Below, in pieces: positions 9,685 to 16,627 of a stretch of DNA of 44,202 nt; position 1 is the first letter of the stretch, and each line of letters opens with the position of its first letter. The translations under genes and the position numbers were made by a program. Origin of the DNA: Niveispirillum sp. Its GTDB lineage: Bacteria; Pseudomonadota; Alphaproteobacteria; Azospirillales; Azospirillaceae. The notes beneath the pieces were generated by a model. The model ran no database searches. It worked only from the letters and a program-made list of their open reading frames with translations, and was not told the DNA's origin. The stretch is taken from NCBI RefSeq assembly GCF_017996735.1, contig NZ_JAGOGJ010000050.1, positions 1 through 44,202 on the forward strand, written 5' to 3'.

Positions 9685-9715
9685 GGCCGGCACCCGGTGG
9701 TGGATACCGGCCATG
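9682..9715 (-). other. Hairpin spanning the hydrolase start codon
   Basis: CATGGCCGG at 9682-9690 and CCGGCCATG at 9707-9715 are perfect 9-bp complementary arms with a 16-nt loop. In the pit-hydrolase mRNA the second arm contains the hydrolase ATG and the first arm lies just after the pit stop. It could slow translation of the hydrolase or weakly terminate pit transcription. There is no T tract, so an intrinsic terminator is not well supported. Confidence 0.4.
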
Positions 9716-9724
9716 GTGGCGGGC

Positions 9725-10720
9725 TTACAGCACACGCGTCAACCAATAGAAGGCGGCGCCCACGGCGGCGGCCGCCGGCATGGTCAATACCCAGGCCACC
9801 AGGATGCCCTGGGCCAGACCCCAGCGCACGGAGGACGCGCGGCGGGCAGAGCCGACACCGATGATGGCGCCGGTGATCGTGTGGGTGGTGGAGACGGGCA
9901 CACCCATGGCGGTCGCCGTGAACAGGGTGATGGCGCCCGCCGTTTCCGCGCAGGAGCCATGGACCGGCTTCAGGTCGGTCAGGCGCGACCCCATGGTCTT
10001 CACGATCTTCCAGCCGCCGAACAACGTGCCCAGGCCCATGCAGGCCTGACACGAGATCACGACCCAGAAGGGAACATGAAAGCCCTCGGGCATATAGCCC
10101 TGGCTGAACAGCAGGACGGCGATGATGCCCATGGTCTTCTGCGCGTCATTGCCGCCATGGCCCAGGCTGTAGAGCGAGGCCGAGACGATCTGTACGCTGC
10201 GGAATACCTTGTCCACCTTGAAGGGGGAGAAGCGCCGGAAGGTCCAGGAGACGATGGTCATCAGGATGATGGCCAGGATGAAGCCGACCGTGGGCGAAAT
10301 CACGATGGCGACCGCCGTCTTGATCAGGCCCGACCCGACCACACCCGTACCCGCCTTGGCCACACCGGCCCCGACCAGCCCGCCGACCAGCGCGTGGGAG
10401 GAGGAGGAGGGGATGCCGCCCAGCCAAGTCACGATGTTCCAGATGATGGCGCCCATCAGGGCCGCGAAGATGACCGAGGCATCGATGACGCTGGCATCGA
10501 CGATGCCCTTGCCGATCGTGTTGGCCACATGCGTGCCGAAAAAGACAAAGGCGATGAAGTTGAAGAAGGCCGCCATGATGACGGCGTTGCGCGGCGACAG
10601 CACGCGCGTGGACACGACGGTGGCGATGGAATTCGCCGCGTCATGCAGGCCGTTCAGGAAGTCGAACGCCAAAGCCAGTGCGATCAGGCCGATCAGGATC
10701 GGCAGGGAGATCAGTTCCAT
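9725..10720 (-). CDS. pit: Low-affinity inorganic phosphate transporter, Pit family
   Basis: 331 residues, the short bacterial PiT form. The two inverted family signatures are visible: FDFLNGLHDAANSIATVVSTRVLSP with GGIPSSSSHALVGGLVG in the first half, and GHGGNDAQKTMGI with PVSTTHTITGAIIGVG in the second. It should move metal-phosphate with protons across the inner membrane. It starts 21 bp after the DUF47 gene stop, the classic DUF47-pit pair, in which the DUF47 protein acts on or with the transporter. The putative Pho box lies upstream of the pair. It is intact with no unusual features. Confidence 0.95.
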   Translation of the reverse strand: MELISLPILIGLIALALAFDFLNGLHDAANSIATVVSTRVLSPRNAVIMAAFFNFIAFVFFGTHVANTIGKGIVDASVIDASVIFAALMGAIIWNIVTWLGGIPSSSSHALVGGLVGAGVAKAGTGVVGSGLIKTAVAIVISPTVGFILAIILMTIVSWTFRRFSPFKVDKVFRSVQIVSASLYSLGHGGNDAQKTMGIIAVLLFSQGYMPEGFHVPFWVVISCQACMGLGTLFGGWKIVKTMGSRLTDLKPVHGSCAETAGAITLFTATAMGVPVSTTHTITGAIIGVGSARRASSVRWGLAQGILVAWVLTMPAAAAVGAAFYWLTRVL

Positions 10721-10741
10721 GGGGAATTCCGGCCGGGGCGA

Positions 10742-11395
10742 TCAGACATTGTCGACAATGATGCTGTCGATGATGTCGGCGACATCCTCGCCCGCATCCA
10801 GGACGGCTTCCATCAGTTCCAGGATTTCGCGGATCAGCGCCTGGCGATAGGTGATGGGGGCGTCCAGACCGCCGCTTTCCTGACGCAGGCGGGCCTTGCC
10901 GGCGCGCAGGATCTTGTCGCTGTCGCTCTCCAGTTCCGACATCTCCCGCGTCATGCGGGTCATTTCCGTCACATGCCGGGGAATGTCGCGCAGCTTGGGC
11001 AGGCAATCCGGCAGGATGGCGGCCGCGCGCACGATCAGTTCGGACAGGGCGTGCATCTCGGCCGTGTATTCCATCGGGCCGGCTTCCGTCATGTGACGGG
11101 CCACGTCCTGGATCAGGTCGATGATGTCGTCCATGCGCTTGGCCAGGTCCTGGATGTCGGACCGGTCGAAGGGCACGATGAAGGAACGGTGAACGGCCGC
11201 CTGGATCTCCTTGGTGATCTTGTCGGCGTCATTCTCCGCCTGGTGGATGCGCTGGAAACGCATCTCCAGTTGGTCGCCATTCCTGACAAGATCACGCAGC
11301 GCCTCGGCGGCGACCAGGATCAGGCGGGCATGGTCGGTGAAATGGTCGAAAAACCGCTCTTCGCGGGGCATCATGGCCCGGAACAGGCTCAGCAT
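10742..11395 (-). CDS. DUF47 family, PhoU-like phosphate transport regulator
   Basis: 217 residues, all helical and charged, full length for the family. It begins MLSLFRAMMPREERFFDHFTDHA, typical of DUF47, and holds two PhoU-like repeats: IHQAENDADKITKEI with RSDIQDLAKRMDDIIDLIQD, and a second ELESDSDKILRAGKARL with EVLDAGEDVADIIDSI. These E/DxxxD motifs bind metal clusters in PhoU relatives. Known role: partner and regulator of Pit transporters, and pit follows directly in the same operon. No membrane segment or signal. The start follows a 200-bp gap shared with the divergent NUDIX gene. Confidence 0.93.
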   Translation of the reverse strand: MLSLFRAMMPREERFFDHFTDHARLILVAAEALRDLVRNGDQLEMRFQRIHQAENDADKITKEIQAAVHRSFIVPFDRSDIQDLAKRMDDIIDLIQDVARHMTEAGPMEYTAEMHALSELIVRAAAILPDCLPKLRDIPRHVTEMTRMTREMSELESDSDKILRAGKARLRQESGGLDAPITYRQALIREILELMEAVLDAGEDVADIIDSIIVDNV

Positions 11396-11494
11396 CTTCT
11401 ATTCCGATCAACGCTATCGCACAGGGTTGCTGCCGGCGCGGGGCCACAGCCTGGACGCCCATGTAACATTGAACCGGGCCGCATCGTAATGTTA

Positions 11495-11512
11495 ATGTCA
11501 CAAAACGGTCAT
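11495..11512 (+). promoter_or_regulatory. Candidate Pho box (PhoB site)
   Basis: ATGTCAC-AAAA-CGGTCAT matches the PhoB pattern of two CTGTCAT-like 7-mers separated by four A/T-rich bases (5/7 and 6/7). A third weak unit, TCGTAAT at 11484-11490, keeps the 11-bp phase. It sits in the divergent gap between the DUF47-pit operon and the NUDIX gene. The repeats read toward the NUDIX gene, which weakens a link with pit, but PhoB could act on either side. Confidence 0.35.
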
Positions 11513-11598
11513 GTTGAGCCGGGATACTGAGTGATTATCCATCGGGTGCAAGAACGGATAGCTATTCAGGCAGTGTGGTCAGGGTGTAGAATCAATAA

Positions 11599-12027
11599 AT
11601 GGGTGATCGAAAAAACACTGTCCAGCATGCGGCCCTGCCGTTCCGCATGACCGAAACCGGACCGCAGATCTTGCTGGTCACCTCACGCGAGACGCGGCGG
11701 TGGATCATCCCCAAGGGCTGGGCCAAGAAAAATGTCGAACCGCAGGAGATGGCCGCCATCGAGGCGTTCGAGGAAGCGGGCGTGCGCGGCAAGATCAAGA
11801 GGAAGCCCGTCGGCGACTATACCTATGACAAGCGCCTGGATGACGGATCGACCGTCACCTGCGACGTGACCGTCCATGCGCTGGAGGTGGCGACGGAGCT
11901 GCCCGACTGGCCGGAGCGCACGCAGCGCGAGCGCCGCTGGTTCACGCCCGCCGAAGCCGTGGCTCTGGTCAGCGAGCCGGGATTGGTGGATATTTTCCAG
12001 AAGCTGGCGGTGAAATGGATGGATTGA
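11599..12027 (+). CDS. NUDIX hydrolase, short single-domain
   Basis: 142 residues, one NUDIX fold. The box lies at about residues 40-62, reading GWAKKNVEPQEMAAIEAFEEAGV after RRWIIPKG (written in parts: GWAKKNVEPQ then EMAAIEAFEEAGV). The catalytic EE pair is present. The usual Arg of the RE dyad is Ile, and the spacing from Gly to the first Glu is one residue longer than the textbook box. Close relatives in alphaproteobacteria hydrolyse diphosphorylated nucleosides or inositol polyphosphates (DIPP-like), and the substrate here is unknown. It starts about 200 bp from the divergent DUF47 gene with no clear ribosome-binding site. It stands 105 bp upstream of the riboflavin genes, where ribD often stands in relatives. 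Confidence 0.85.
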   Translation: MGDRKNTVQHAALPFRMTETGPQILLVTSRETRRWIIPKGWAKKNVEPQEMAAIEAFEEAGVRGKIKRKPVGDYTYDKRLDDGSTVTCDVTVHALEVATELPDWPERTQRERRWFTPAEAVALVSEPGLVDIFQKLAVKWMD

Positions 12028-12132
12028 CCGGGGCCTTCCCGCGTCAGCATCCCATTAACCCGATCCCGCCATGCGCGCCGTGCATCCATAGCCCCCTCGC
12101 GCATTGTCGCGCCAAGCCCTAGGTTATGGCCC

Positions 12133-12723
12133 ATGTTTACCGGAATCATCACCGATGTCGGCCGCGTCGTGGAGATCGAGCGCCGTGGCGACCTGAGACT
12201 GACCATCCAAACGCGGTTCGACCTGAACGGCGTGACCATGGGCGCGTCCATAGCATCCAACGGGGTCTGCCTGACCGTCGTGGAAAAGCTGGCCGACGCC
12301 TATAAGGTGGATGTGTCCGCCGAAACCATCGCCAAGACCACCGTCGGCGATTGGGTTGTCGGCACCCCGCTCAACCTTGAACGGTCCCTGAAACTGGGTG
12401 ACGAGCTGGGCGGGCATCTGGTCTATGGCCATGTCGACGGTGTGGGCGAGGTCGTGTCGGTCACGCCCGACGGCGACAGCCATCGCTGGCGCTTCCGAGT
12501 GCCGCAGACCCTTAAACGTTTCATCGCGGCCAAGGGTTCCGTCGCGCTGAACGGCGTGTCGCTGACCGTGAACGAAGTCGATGACGATATTTTCGGCGTC
12601 AACATCATCCCGCATACGGCGGAACAGACGACCTTCGGCCTGATCGGGCCGGGGGCACGCATCAATCTGGAAGTGGATATGCTGGCGCGCTATGTCGCGC
12701 GGCTGGTGGGGAAGGACGCTTAA
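12133..12723 (+). CDS. ribE: Riboflavin synthase, alpha subunit
   Basis: 196 residues with the two tandem lumazine-binding barrels of the enzyme: MFTGIITDVGRVVEIE plus GVCLTVVE in the first, GHVDGVGEV and LNGVSLTVNEVDDD in the second. It dismutates two 6,7-dimethyl-8-ribityllumazine molecules to riboflavin, the last step of the pathway. It opens the riboflavin-nusB-thiL cluster and lies 3 bp before the RibB gene. The 105-bp leader has no recognisable FMN riboswitch conserved blocks. The start MFTGI is the universal one. No ribD neighbour is present. Confidence 0.96.
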   Translation: MFTGIITDVGRVVEIERRGDLRLTIQTRFDLNGVTMGASIASNGVCLTVVEKLADAYKVDVSAETIAKTTVGDWVVGTPLNLERSLKLGDELGGHLVYGHVDGVGEVVSVTPDGDSHRWRFRVPQTLKRFIAAKGSVALNGVSLTVNEVDDDIFGVNIIPHTAEQTTFGLIGPGARINLEVDMLARYVARLVGKDA

Positions 12724-12726
12724 GAC

Positions 12727-13869
12727 ATGTCGGCCATCGAAACCCGTTTGACCGAAGAAGACCGTCCCGTGCTGTCCAGCACCGAGGAACTGATCGAGGA
12801 GGCCCGCCAGGGCCGCATGTTCATCCTGGTCGATGATGAGGACCGGGAGAATGAGGGCGATCTGGTGATCCCTGCCAGCGCCGCCACGCCGGAGGCCATC
12901 AATTTCATGGCGCGTTTCGGGCGCGGCCTGATCTGTCTGGCCATCGACAGCCCGATGAATGAGCGCCTGCGTCTGCCCCTGATGGCACAGCAGAACGGCA
13001 CCCGTCACCAGACGGCCTTCACCGTGTCGATCGAGGCGCGGACGGGCGTGACCACGGGCATCAGTGCGGCCGACCGCGCCCGCACCATCCAGGTCGCCAT
13101 TGACGAGAATGTCGACAGCCGCGACATCGTCACGCCGGGCCATGTCTTCCCGCTGCTGGCCCGCGATGGCGGCACCCTGGTCCGCGCCGGCCATACCGAG
13201 GCGTCGGTGGATCTGTCGCGCCTGGCCGGCCTGCCGGCGGCGGGCGTGATCTGCGAGATCATGAATGATGACGGCACCATGGCCCGCATGCCGGACCTGG
13301 TGAAGTTCGCGCAACTGCACGGGTTGAAGATCGGCACCATTGCCGACCTGATCGCCTATCGCCGCCGCACGGAAACCATCGTCGAACGCAGCTACCGTAC
13401 CGTGCTGGACAGCCATTTCGGCGGCCGGTTCGAGATGATCGTCTATCGTAACCGCATCAGCGGGGCCGAGCATATCGCCCTGGTCAAGGGTGACATCCAT
13501 GATGATGTGCCCGTGCCGGTGCGCATGCATTCGCTGAATATCGTCAAGGACCTGCTGGCCGACAGCCGCCATGGCCCCGTGGGCAGCCTGGAAGCGGCGA
13601 TGAAGGCCGTGGGTGACGAAGGACGCGGTGTCATCGTGCTGATGCGCGATGCACAGCCCTTCTCGCTGGCCGACCGGCTGCGTGCCATCGATGATGGCAA
13701 TGACGACCTGACCGGCGAGTTGCGCGACTATGGCATCGGCGCCCAGATCCTGAACGACCTGGGCGTGAAGAAGATGGTGCTGCTGAGCAATACCAAAAAG
13801 ACGGTGGTGGGCCTCGAAGGCTATGGCTTGACCATTGTCGGTCAACGGGCCATACCCACCCCCTTCTGA
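12727..13869 (+). CDS. ribB: 3,4-dihydroxy-2-butanone-4-phosphate synthase with degenerate GTP-cyclohydrolase-II-like domain (RibBX type)
   Basis: 380 residues. Residues about 20-215 are a complete RibB domain: DDEDRENEGDL (metal/acid loop), GHVFPLLARDGGTLVRAGHTEAS and CEIMNDDGTMARMPDL, so it should turn ribulose 5-phosphate into dihydroxybutanone phosphate. The remainder resembles RibA, but the zinc-cysteine region expected as HSECLTGD...RCDC reads MHSLNIVKDLLADSRHGP with no cysteine. GTP cyclohydrolase II activity is therefore unlikely. This matches the RibBX variant known in Proteobacteria, whose C-terminal domain does not replace RibA. A separate ribA should exist elsewhere. It sits between ribE and ribH with tight spacing. 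Confidence 0.93.
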   Translation: MSAIETRLTEEDRPVLSSTEELIEEARQGRMFILVDDEDRENEGDLVIPASAATPEAINFMARFGRGLICLAIDSPMNERLRLPLMAQQNGTRHQTAFTVSIEARTGVTTGISAADRARTIQVAIDENVDSRDIVTPGHVFPLLARDGGTLVRAGHTEASVDLSRLAGLPAAGVICEIMNDDGTMARMPDLVKFAQLHGLKIGTIADLIAYRRRTETIVERSYRTVLDSHFGGRFEMIVYRNRISGAEHIALVKGDIHDDVPVPVRMHSLNIVKDLLADSRHGPVGSLEAAMKAVGDEGRGVIVLMRDAQPFSLADRLRAIDDGNDDLTGELRDYGIGAQILNDLGVKKMVLLSNTKKTVVGLEGYGLTIVGQRAIPTPF

Positions 13870-13879
13870 TCCTTTCAAC

Positions 13880-14365
13880 ATGACGGACTGGATGGCCCCC
13901 ATGGCTGACGCGCCCCATATCATGATCGTCGAGGCCCGTTTTTATGACGACCTCGCGGACGAGCTGGTGAAGGGCGCCGTCGGCGCGCTGGACGCGGTGG
14001 GTGCCACCTATGAGATTTTCCAGGTGCCCGGCGCCTATGAGATCCCGGCCGCCATCCAGTTCTCTGTCCGTTCCATGGATTTCTATTCCGGACGCCGCCG
14101 TTTCGACGGCTATGTGGCGCTGGGCTGTGTGATCCGGGGCGAGACGACGCATTACGACTATGTCTGTCAGGAAAGCGCGCGCGGCCTGTCCGATCTGGCC
14201 CTGCGCCACACGCTGGCCATTGGCAACGGCATTCTCACCACCGAGAATTTCGAGCAGGCCTGGGCCCGCGCCGCCGTGAACCAGAAGAACAAGGGCGGTT
14301 TTGCCGCCAATGCCTGCCTTCAGATGATCGAGCTGAAGAAACAATTCCGTCTTTATTCCCGCTGA
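13880..14365 (+). CDS. ribH: 6,7-dimethyl-8-ribityllumazine synthase
   Basis: 162 residues from the first ATG after the ribB stop; in-frame ATGs at 13892 and 13901 are also possible. The last gives 155 residues, the common length, and has GGATGG upstream. Motifs: VEARFYDDLADELVKGA (start of the fold), VPGAYEIPAA (substrate loop), GCVIRGETTHYDYV with the catalytic His, and a C-terminal NKGGFAANACLQMIELKKQF helix. It condenses the RibB product with 5-amino-6-ribitylaminouracil to lumazine, the substrate of RibE. It lies 10-31 bp after ribB and 15 bp before nusB in the same operon. Confidence 0.95.
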   Translation: MTDWMAPMADAPHIMIVEARFYDDLADELVKGAVGALDAVGATYEIFQVPGAYEIPAAIQFSVRSMDFYSGRRRFDGYVALGCVIRGETTHYDYVCQESARGLSDLALRHTLAIGNGILTTENFEQAWARAAVNQKNKGGFAANACLQMIELKKQFRLYSR

Positions 14366-14380
14366 GTTCCAGGTCCCGAT

Positions 14381-14935
14381 ATGCCCCCGCGCAAAAAAGT
14401 CACCGCCCCGGTCGCCGCCCCTGAGCCGGCGCCGAAGATCAAGCCCACCGGGTCCGCCAAGGCCCGGCGGTCGGCTGCCCGTCTGGCGGCTGTCCAGGGG
14501 CTGTACCAGATTGATCTGGCCGGTGCCTCCAGCGATACCGTGATCCACGAATTCGCGCGCCACCGTATCGGGCAGGAACAGGATGGCGAAGAGTTCGTGA
14601 CGCCGGAGCCGGCCCTTTTCGCCGACATCCTGCGCGGGGTACAGGGCCGTCTGGCCGAGGTGGATCAGCTTCTGGGCGGGTTGCTGGACCGGCAATGGTC
14701 GCTGGAGCGCATGGAACTGCTGCTGCGCGCCATCCTGCGCGCCGGGGCCTGGGAACTGCTGGCCAACGAGGCCGTGGCCGCTCATATCATCATCAACGAC
14801 TATATCGACGTCACTCACGCCTTCTTTGCCGGCCGTGAGCCGGGCATGGTCAATGGCGTGCTGGACAAGCTGGCCCGCACGCTGCGGACGGCCGAGATGG
14901 GCGCCAAGCCGGCGGGCAAGGGCAGCGCGTCGTGA
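14381..14935 (+). CDS. nusB: Transcription antitermination factor NusB
   Basis: 184 residues with a basic, proline-rich N-terminal tail of about 30 residues, then the all-helical NusB fold: SARLAAVQGLYQIDLAG, a central LLDRQWSLERMELLLRAILRAGAWELL block and VAAHIIINDYIDVTHAFFAGREPGMVNGVLDKLAR. It binds boxA RNA with NusE to support rRNA antitermination. Placement directly after ribH and overlapping thiL (GTGA) is the standard alphaproteobacterial order. The tail is longer than in E. coli and probably disordered. Confidence 0.96.
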   Translation: MPPRKKVTAPVAAPEPAPKIKPTGSAKARRSAARLAAVQGLYQIDLAGASSDTVIHEFARHRIGQEQDGEEFVTPEPALFADILRGVQGRLAEVDQLLGGLLDRQWSLERMELLLRAILRAGAWELLANEAVAAHIIINDYIDVTHAFFAGREPGMVNGVLDKLARTLRTAEMGAKPAGKGSAS

Positions 14936-15936
14936 CAGAGCAGGGCGTGCCCGTCAGTCTGGGTGAATTCGGCCGGATCGAGCGTTTTTTCCGGCCGCTG
15001 GCCGTGGGCGTGCCCGGTGCCTTCGACCTGACCGACGATGCCGCCGTCCTGGATGTGCCCTATGACCAGCAACTGGTGGTGACCACCGACGCCATGGTCG
15101 CGGGTGTGCATTTCCTGCCGCATGACAATCCCGCCGATCTGGCCTGGAAGATCCTGGCCGTCAACATGTCGGACCTGGCGGCCAAGGGTGCGGAGCCTCT
15201 GGCCTATTCCCTGGTCACCAGCCTGCCGAAAAGCATTGGCGATGATTGGGTCGAAGCCTTTGCCAAGGGGCTGGGCGAGGCGCAGCGGGAATTCAAGGTC
15301 AACCTGCTGGGTGGCGATTCGGTTTCCACCTCCGGTCCTCTGTCGCTGACCATCACGGCGCTGGGTCTGGTGCCGCGCAACCGGATGATCCGCCGCAAGG
15401 GGGCCAAGCCGGGTGACGCCCTGTTCGTCACCGGTTCCATCGGCGATGCCGCCCTGGGCCTGAAGCTGGCGCAGGGGGCCTTGACCCAGCCGGTGGCGGA
15501 AGCCGATCGCGCCTATCTTCTGTCGCGTCTGCATCGTCCGGCCCCGCGCCTGGACCTTGTCGCCTCGTTGCGCGTGTTCGGCACGGCGGCGCTGGATGTT
15601 TCCGACGGGCTGGTCGCCGATGTCCGGCATCTGGCGCTGGCCAGCAAGGTGCGCCTGCAGGTGGATACGCAGGCTGTGCCCCTGTCGGGGGCGGCGCTGC
15701 GCCTGCTGGTCGGCACGCCGACGCTGCGCCGCACCGTGCTGACGGGCGGCGATGATTACGAGGTGGCCTTCACCGCTCCCGCCGACAAGGCCGAGGATAT
15801 CGCGGCCGCCGGCATCAATGCCGGGATCAAGGTCACGCGCATCGGCAAGGTGGTGGATGGCGAGCCGGGCCTGGACCTGCTGGGCCTGGACGGGGTCGAG
15901 GCGGACCTGGGGTCCGGCGGCTGGCGGCATTTCTGA
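14932..15936 (+). CDS. thiL: Thiamine-monophosphate kinase
   Basis: 334 residues starting at a GTG whose bases overlap the nusB TGA (GTGA), so it is coupled to nusB. Family motifs in order: LTDDAAVLD (Mg/ATP Asp cluster), TTDAMVAGVHFLP, AVNMSDLAAKGAEPL, LLGGDSVST, ALDVSDGLVADVRHLA and TGGDDYEVAF. It phosphorylates thiamine monophosphate to thiamine diphosphate in the cytoplasm. No thiamine riboswitch accompanies it, so expression should follow the riboflavin/nusB transcript. It converges on the VOC gene with 13 bp between stops. Confidence 0.95.
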   Translation: MTEQGVPVSLGEFGRIERFFRPLAVGVPGAFDLTDDAAVLDVPYDQQLVVTTDAMVAGVHFLPHDNPADLAWKILAVNMSDLAAKGAEPLAYSLVTSLPKSIGDDWVEAFAKGLGEAQREFKVNLLGGDSVSTSGPLSLTITALGLVPRNRMIRRKGAKPGDALFVTGSIGDAALGLKLAQGALTQPVAEADRAYLLSRLHRPAPRLDLVASLRVFGTAALDVSDGLVADVRHLALASKVRLQVDTQAVPLSGAALRLLVGTPTLRRTVLTGGDDYEVAFTAPADKAEDIAAAGINAGIKVTRIGKVVDGEPGLDLLGLDGVEADLGSGGWRHF

Positions 15937-15949
15937 GCCGCCGCGCACC

Positions 15950-16360
15950 TTACGGCGCCGCCTTCAATTCCACATTGTTACCCTCCGGATCGGTCAGGTA
16001 GATCGAAGGGCCTTCGCCCTGCGCGCCGTTGCGCGTGCCCGTGCTGCCGATGCTGACGCCATGGGCCGCCAGATGGGTGCGGATGGCGGTATCGTCGAAG
16101 GGGGTGATCTCCAGGCAGAAATGTTCCAGGTTGCGCCCCTCCGCCCCCGGTCCCGCCCCGCCCATGCGGCCCAGCTTGCCATCCAGCGGCACCAGATCGA
16201 TCAGATGGCGGCCGGCGCGTAACTGGTAAAGCCCGATTTCGGCCTGTACCTTCTCCAGCGTGCACCCCAGGACGGTCTGATAGAAACCCATCATCCGGCC
16301 GATGTCGCGCACCCGCAGCACGATGTGATCCAGGCCCAACAGGGTGAATGGCACGCTCAT
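15950..16360 (-). CDS. VOC (glyoxalase/bleomycin-resistance/dioxygenase) superfamily protein
   Basis: 136 residues from the ATG at 16360, chosen for GGAGAAGG upstream. It contains two beta-alpha-beta-beta-beta modules: LLGLDHIVLRVRDIGRMMGFYQTVLGC in the first, LEHFCLEI and IYLTDPEGNNVEL in the second. His (LDH), His (EHF) and Glu (VEL) are the likely metal ligands, as in small VOC metalloenzymes. The substrate is unknown; lactoylglutathione-lyase-like or aromatic dioxygenase-like roles cannot be separated by eye. It is a single gene convergent with thiL. Confidence 0.85.
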   Translation of the reverse strand: MSVPFTLLGLDHIVLRVRDIGRMMGFYQTVLGCTLEKVQAEIGLYQLRAGRHLIDLVPLDGKLGRMGGAGPGAEGRNLEHFCLEITPFDDTAIRTHLAAHGVSIGSTGTRNGAQGEGPSIYLTDPEGNNVELKAAP

Positions 16361-16486
16361 CGTCCTTCTCCATCTGAGCATTGGTATTGCGTCATATTGA
16401 CGCGACCGGATCGTCAGCCGCCCGCCGATCCGACTGTTTCCCCGGCAATCTGGGGACAAATTGTCGCCATATCAAGAGATTGGCCG

Positions 16487-16511
16487 GCCGGTTAATCGGA
16501 CATTAACCGGC
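16487..16511. promoter_or_regulatory. Perfect 10-bp inverted repeat upstream of the MCP-PilZ gene
   Basis: GCCGGTTAAT (16487-16496) and ATTAACCGGC (16502-16511) are exact reverse complements around a 5-bp spacer. It lies in the 267-bp divergent gap between the VOC gene and the chemoreceptor, about 117 bp from the receptor start. There is no T tract, so an operator is more likely than a terminator. The binding protein is unknown. Confidence 0.5.
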
Positions 16512-16627
16512 AGCGTTTCCTTTACACTAAATTGTCGGTTGCCCGGAGCCGCAGCATCCAGGATACAAACGGCAGTATCAAAGATGAACAACGGTTCAAT
16601 AAAGTAGAACAACAAGCTGGTGTCGAA

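Noticed and set aside
9683..11530. 615-codon plus-strand open frame opposite pit and DUF47
   Set aside because: Asp/Gly/His-rich antisense product spanning two well-supported genes.
12028..12132. FMN riboswitch before ribE
   Set aside because: The 105-bp leader is too short and lacks the conserved RFN blocks.
12124..13923. 599-codon minus-strand open frame opposite ribE and ribB
   Set aside because: Antisense shadow; both riboflavin enzymes have complete motifs on the plus strand.
16530..16560. Flagellar sigma-28 type promoter (TAAA-N15-GCCG...) before the MCP-PilZ gene
   Set aside because: The -10 part (GCCGCAGC) fits only about half of the consensus.
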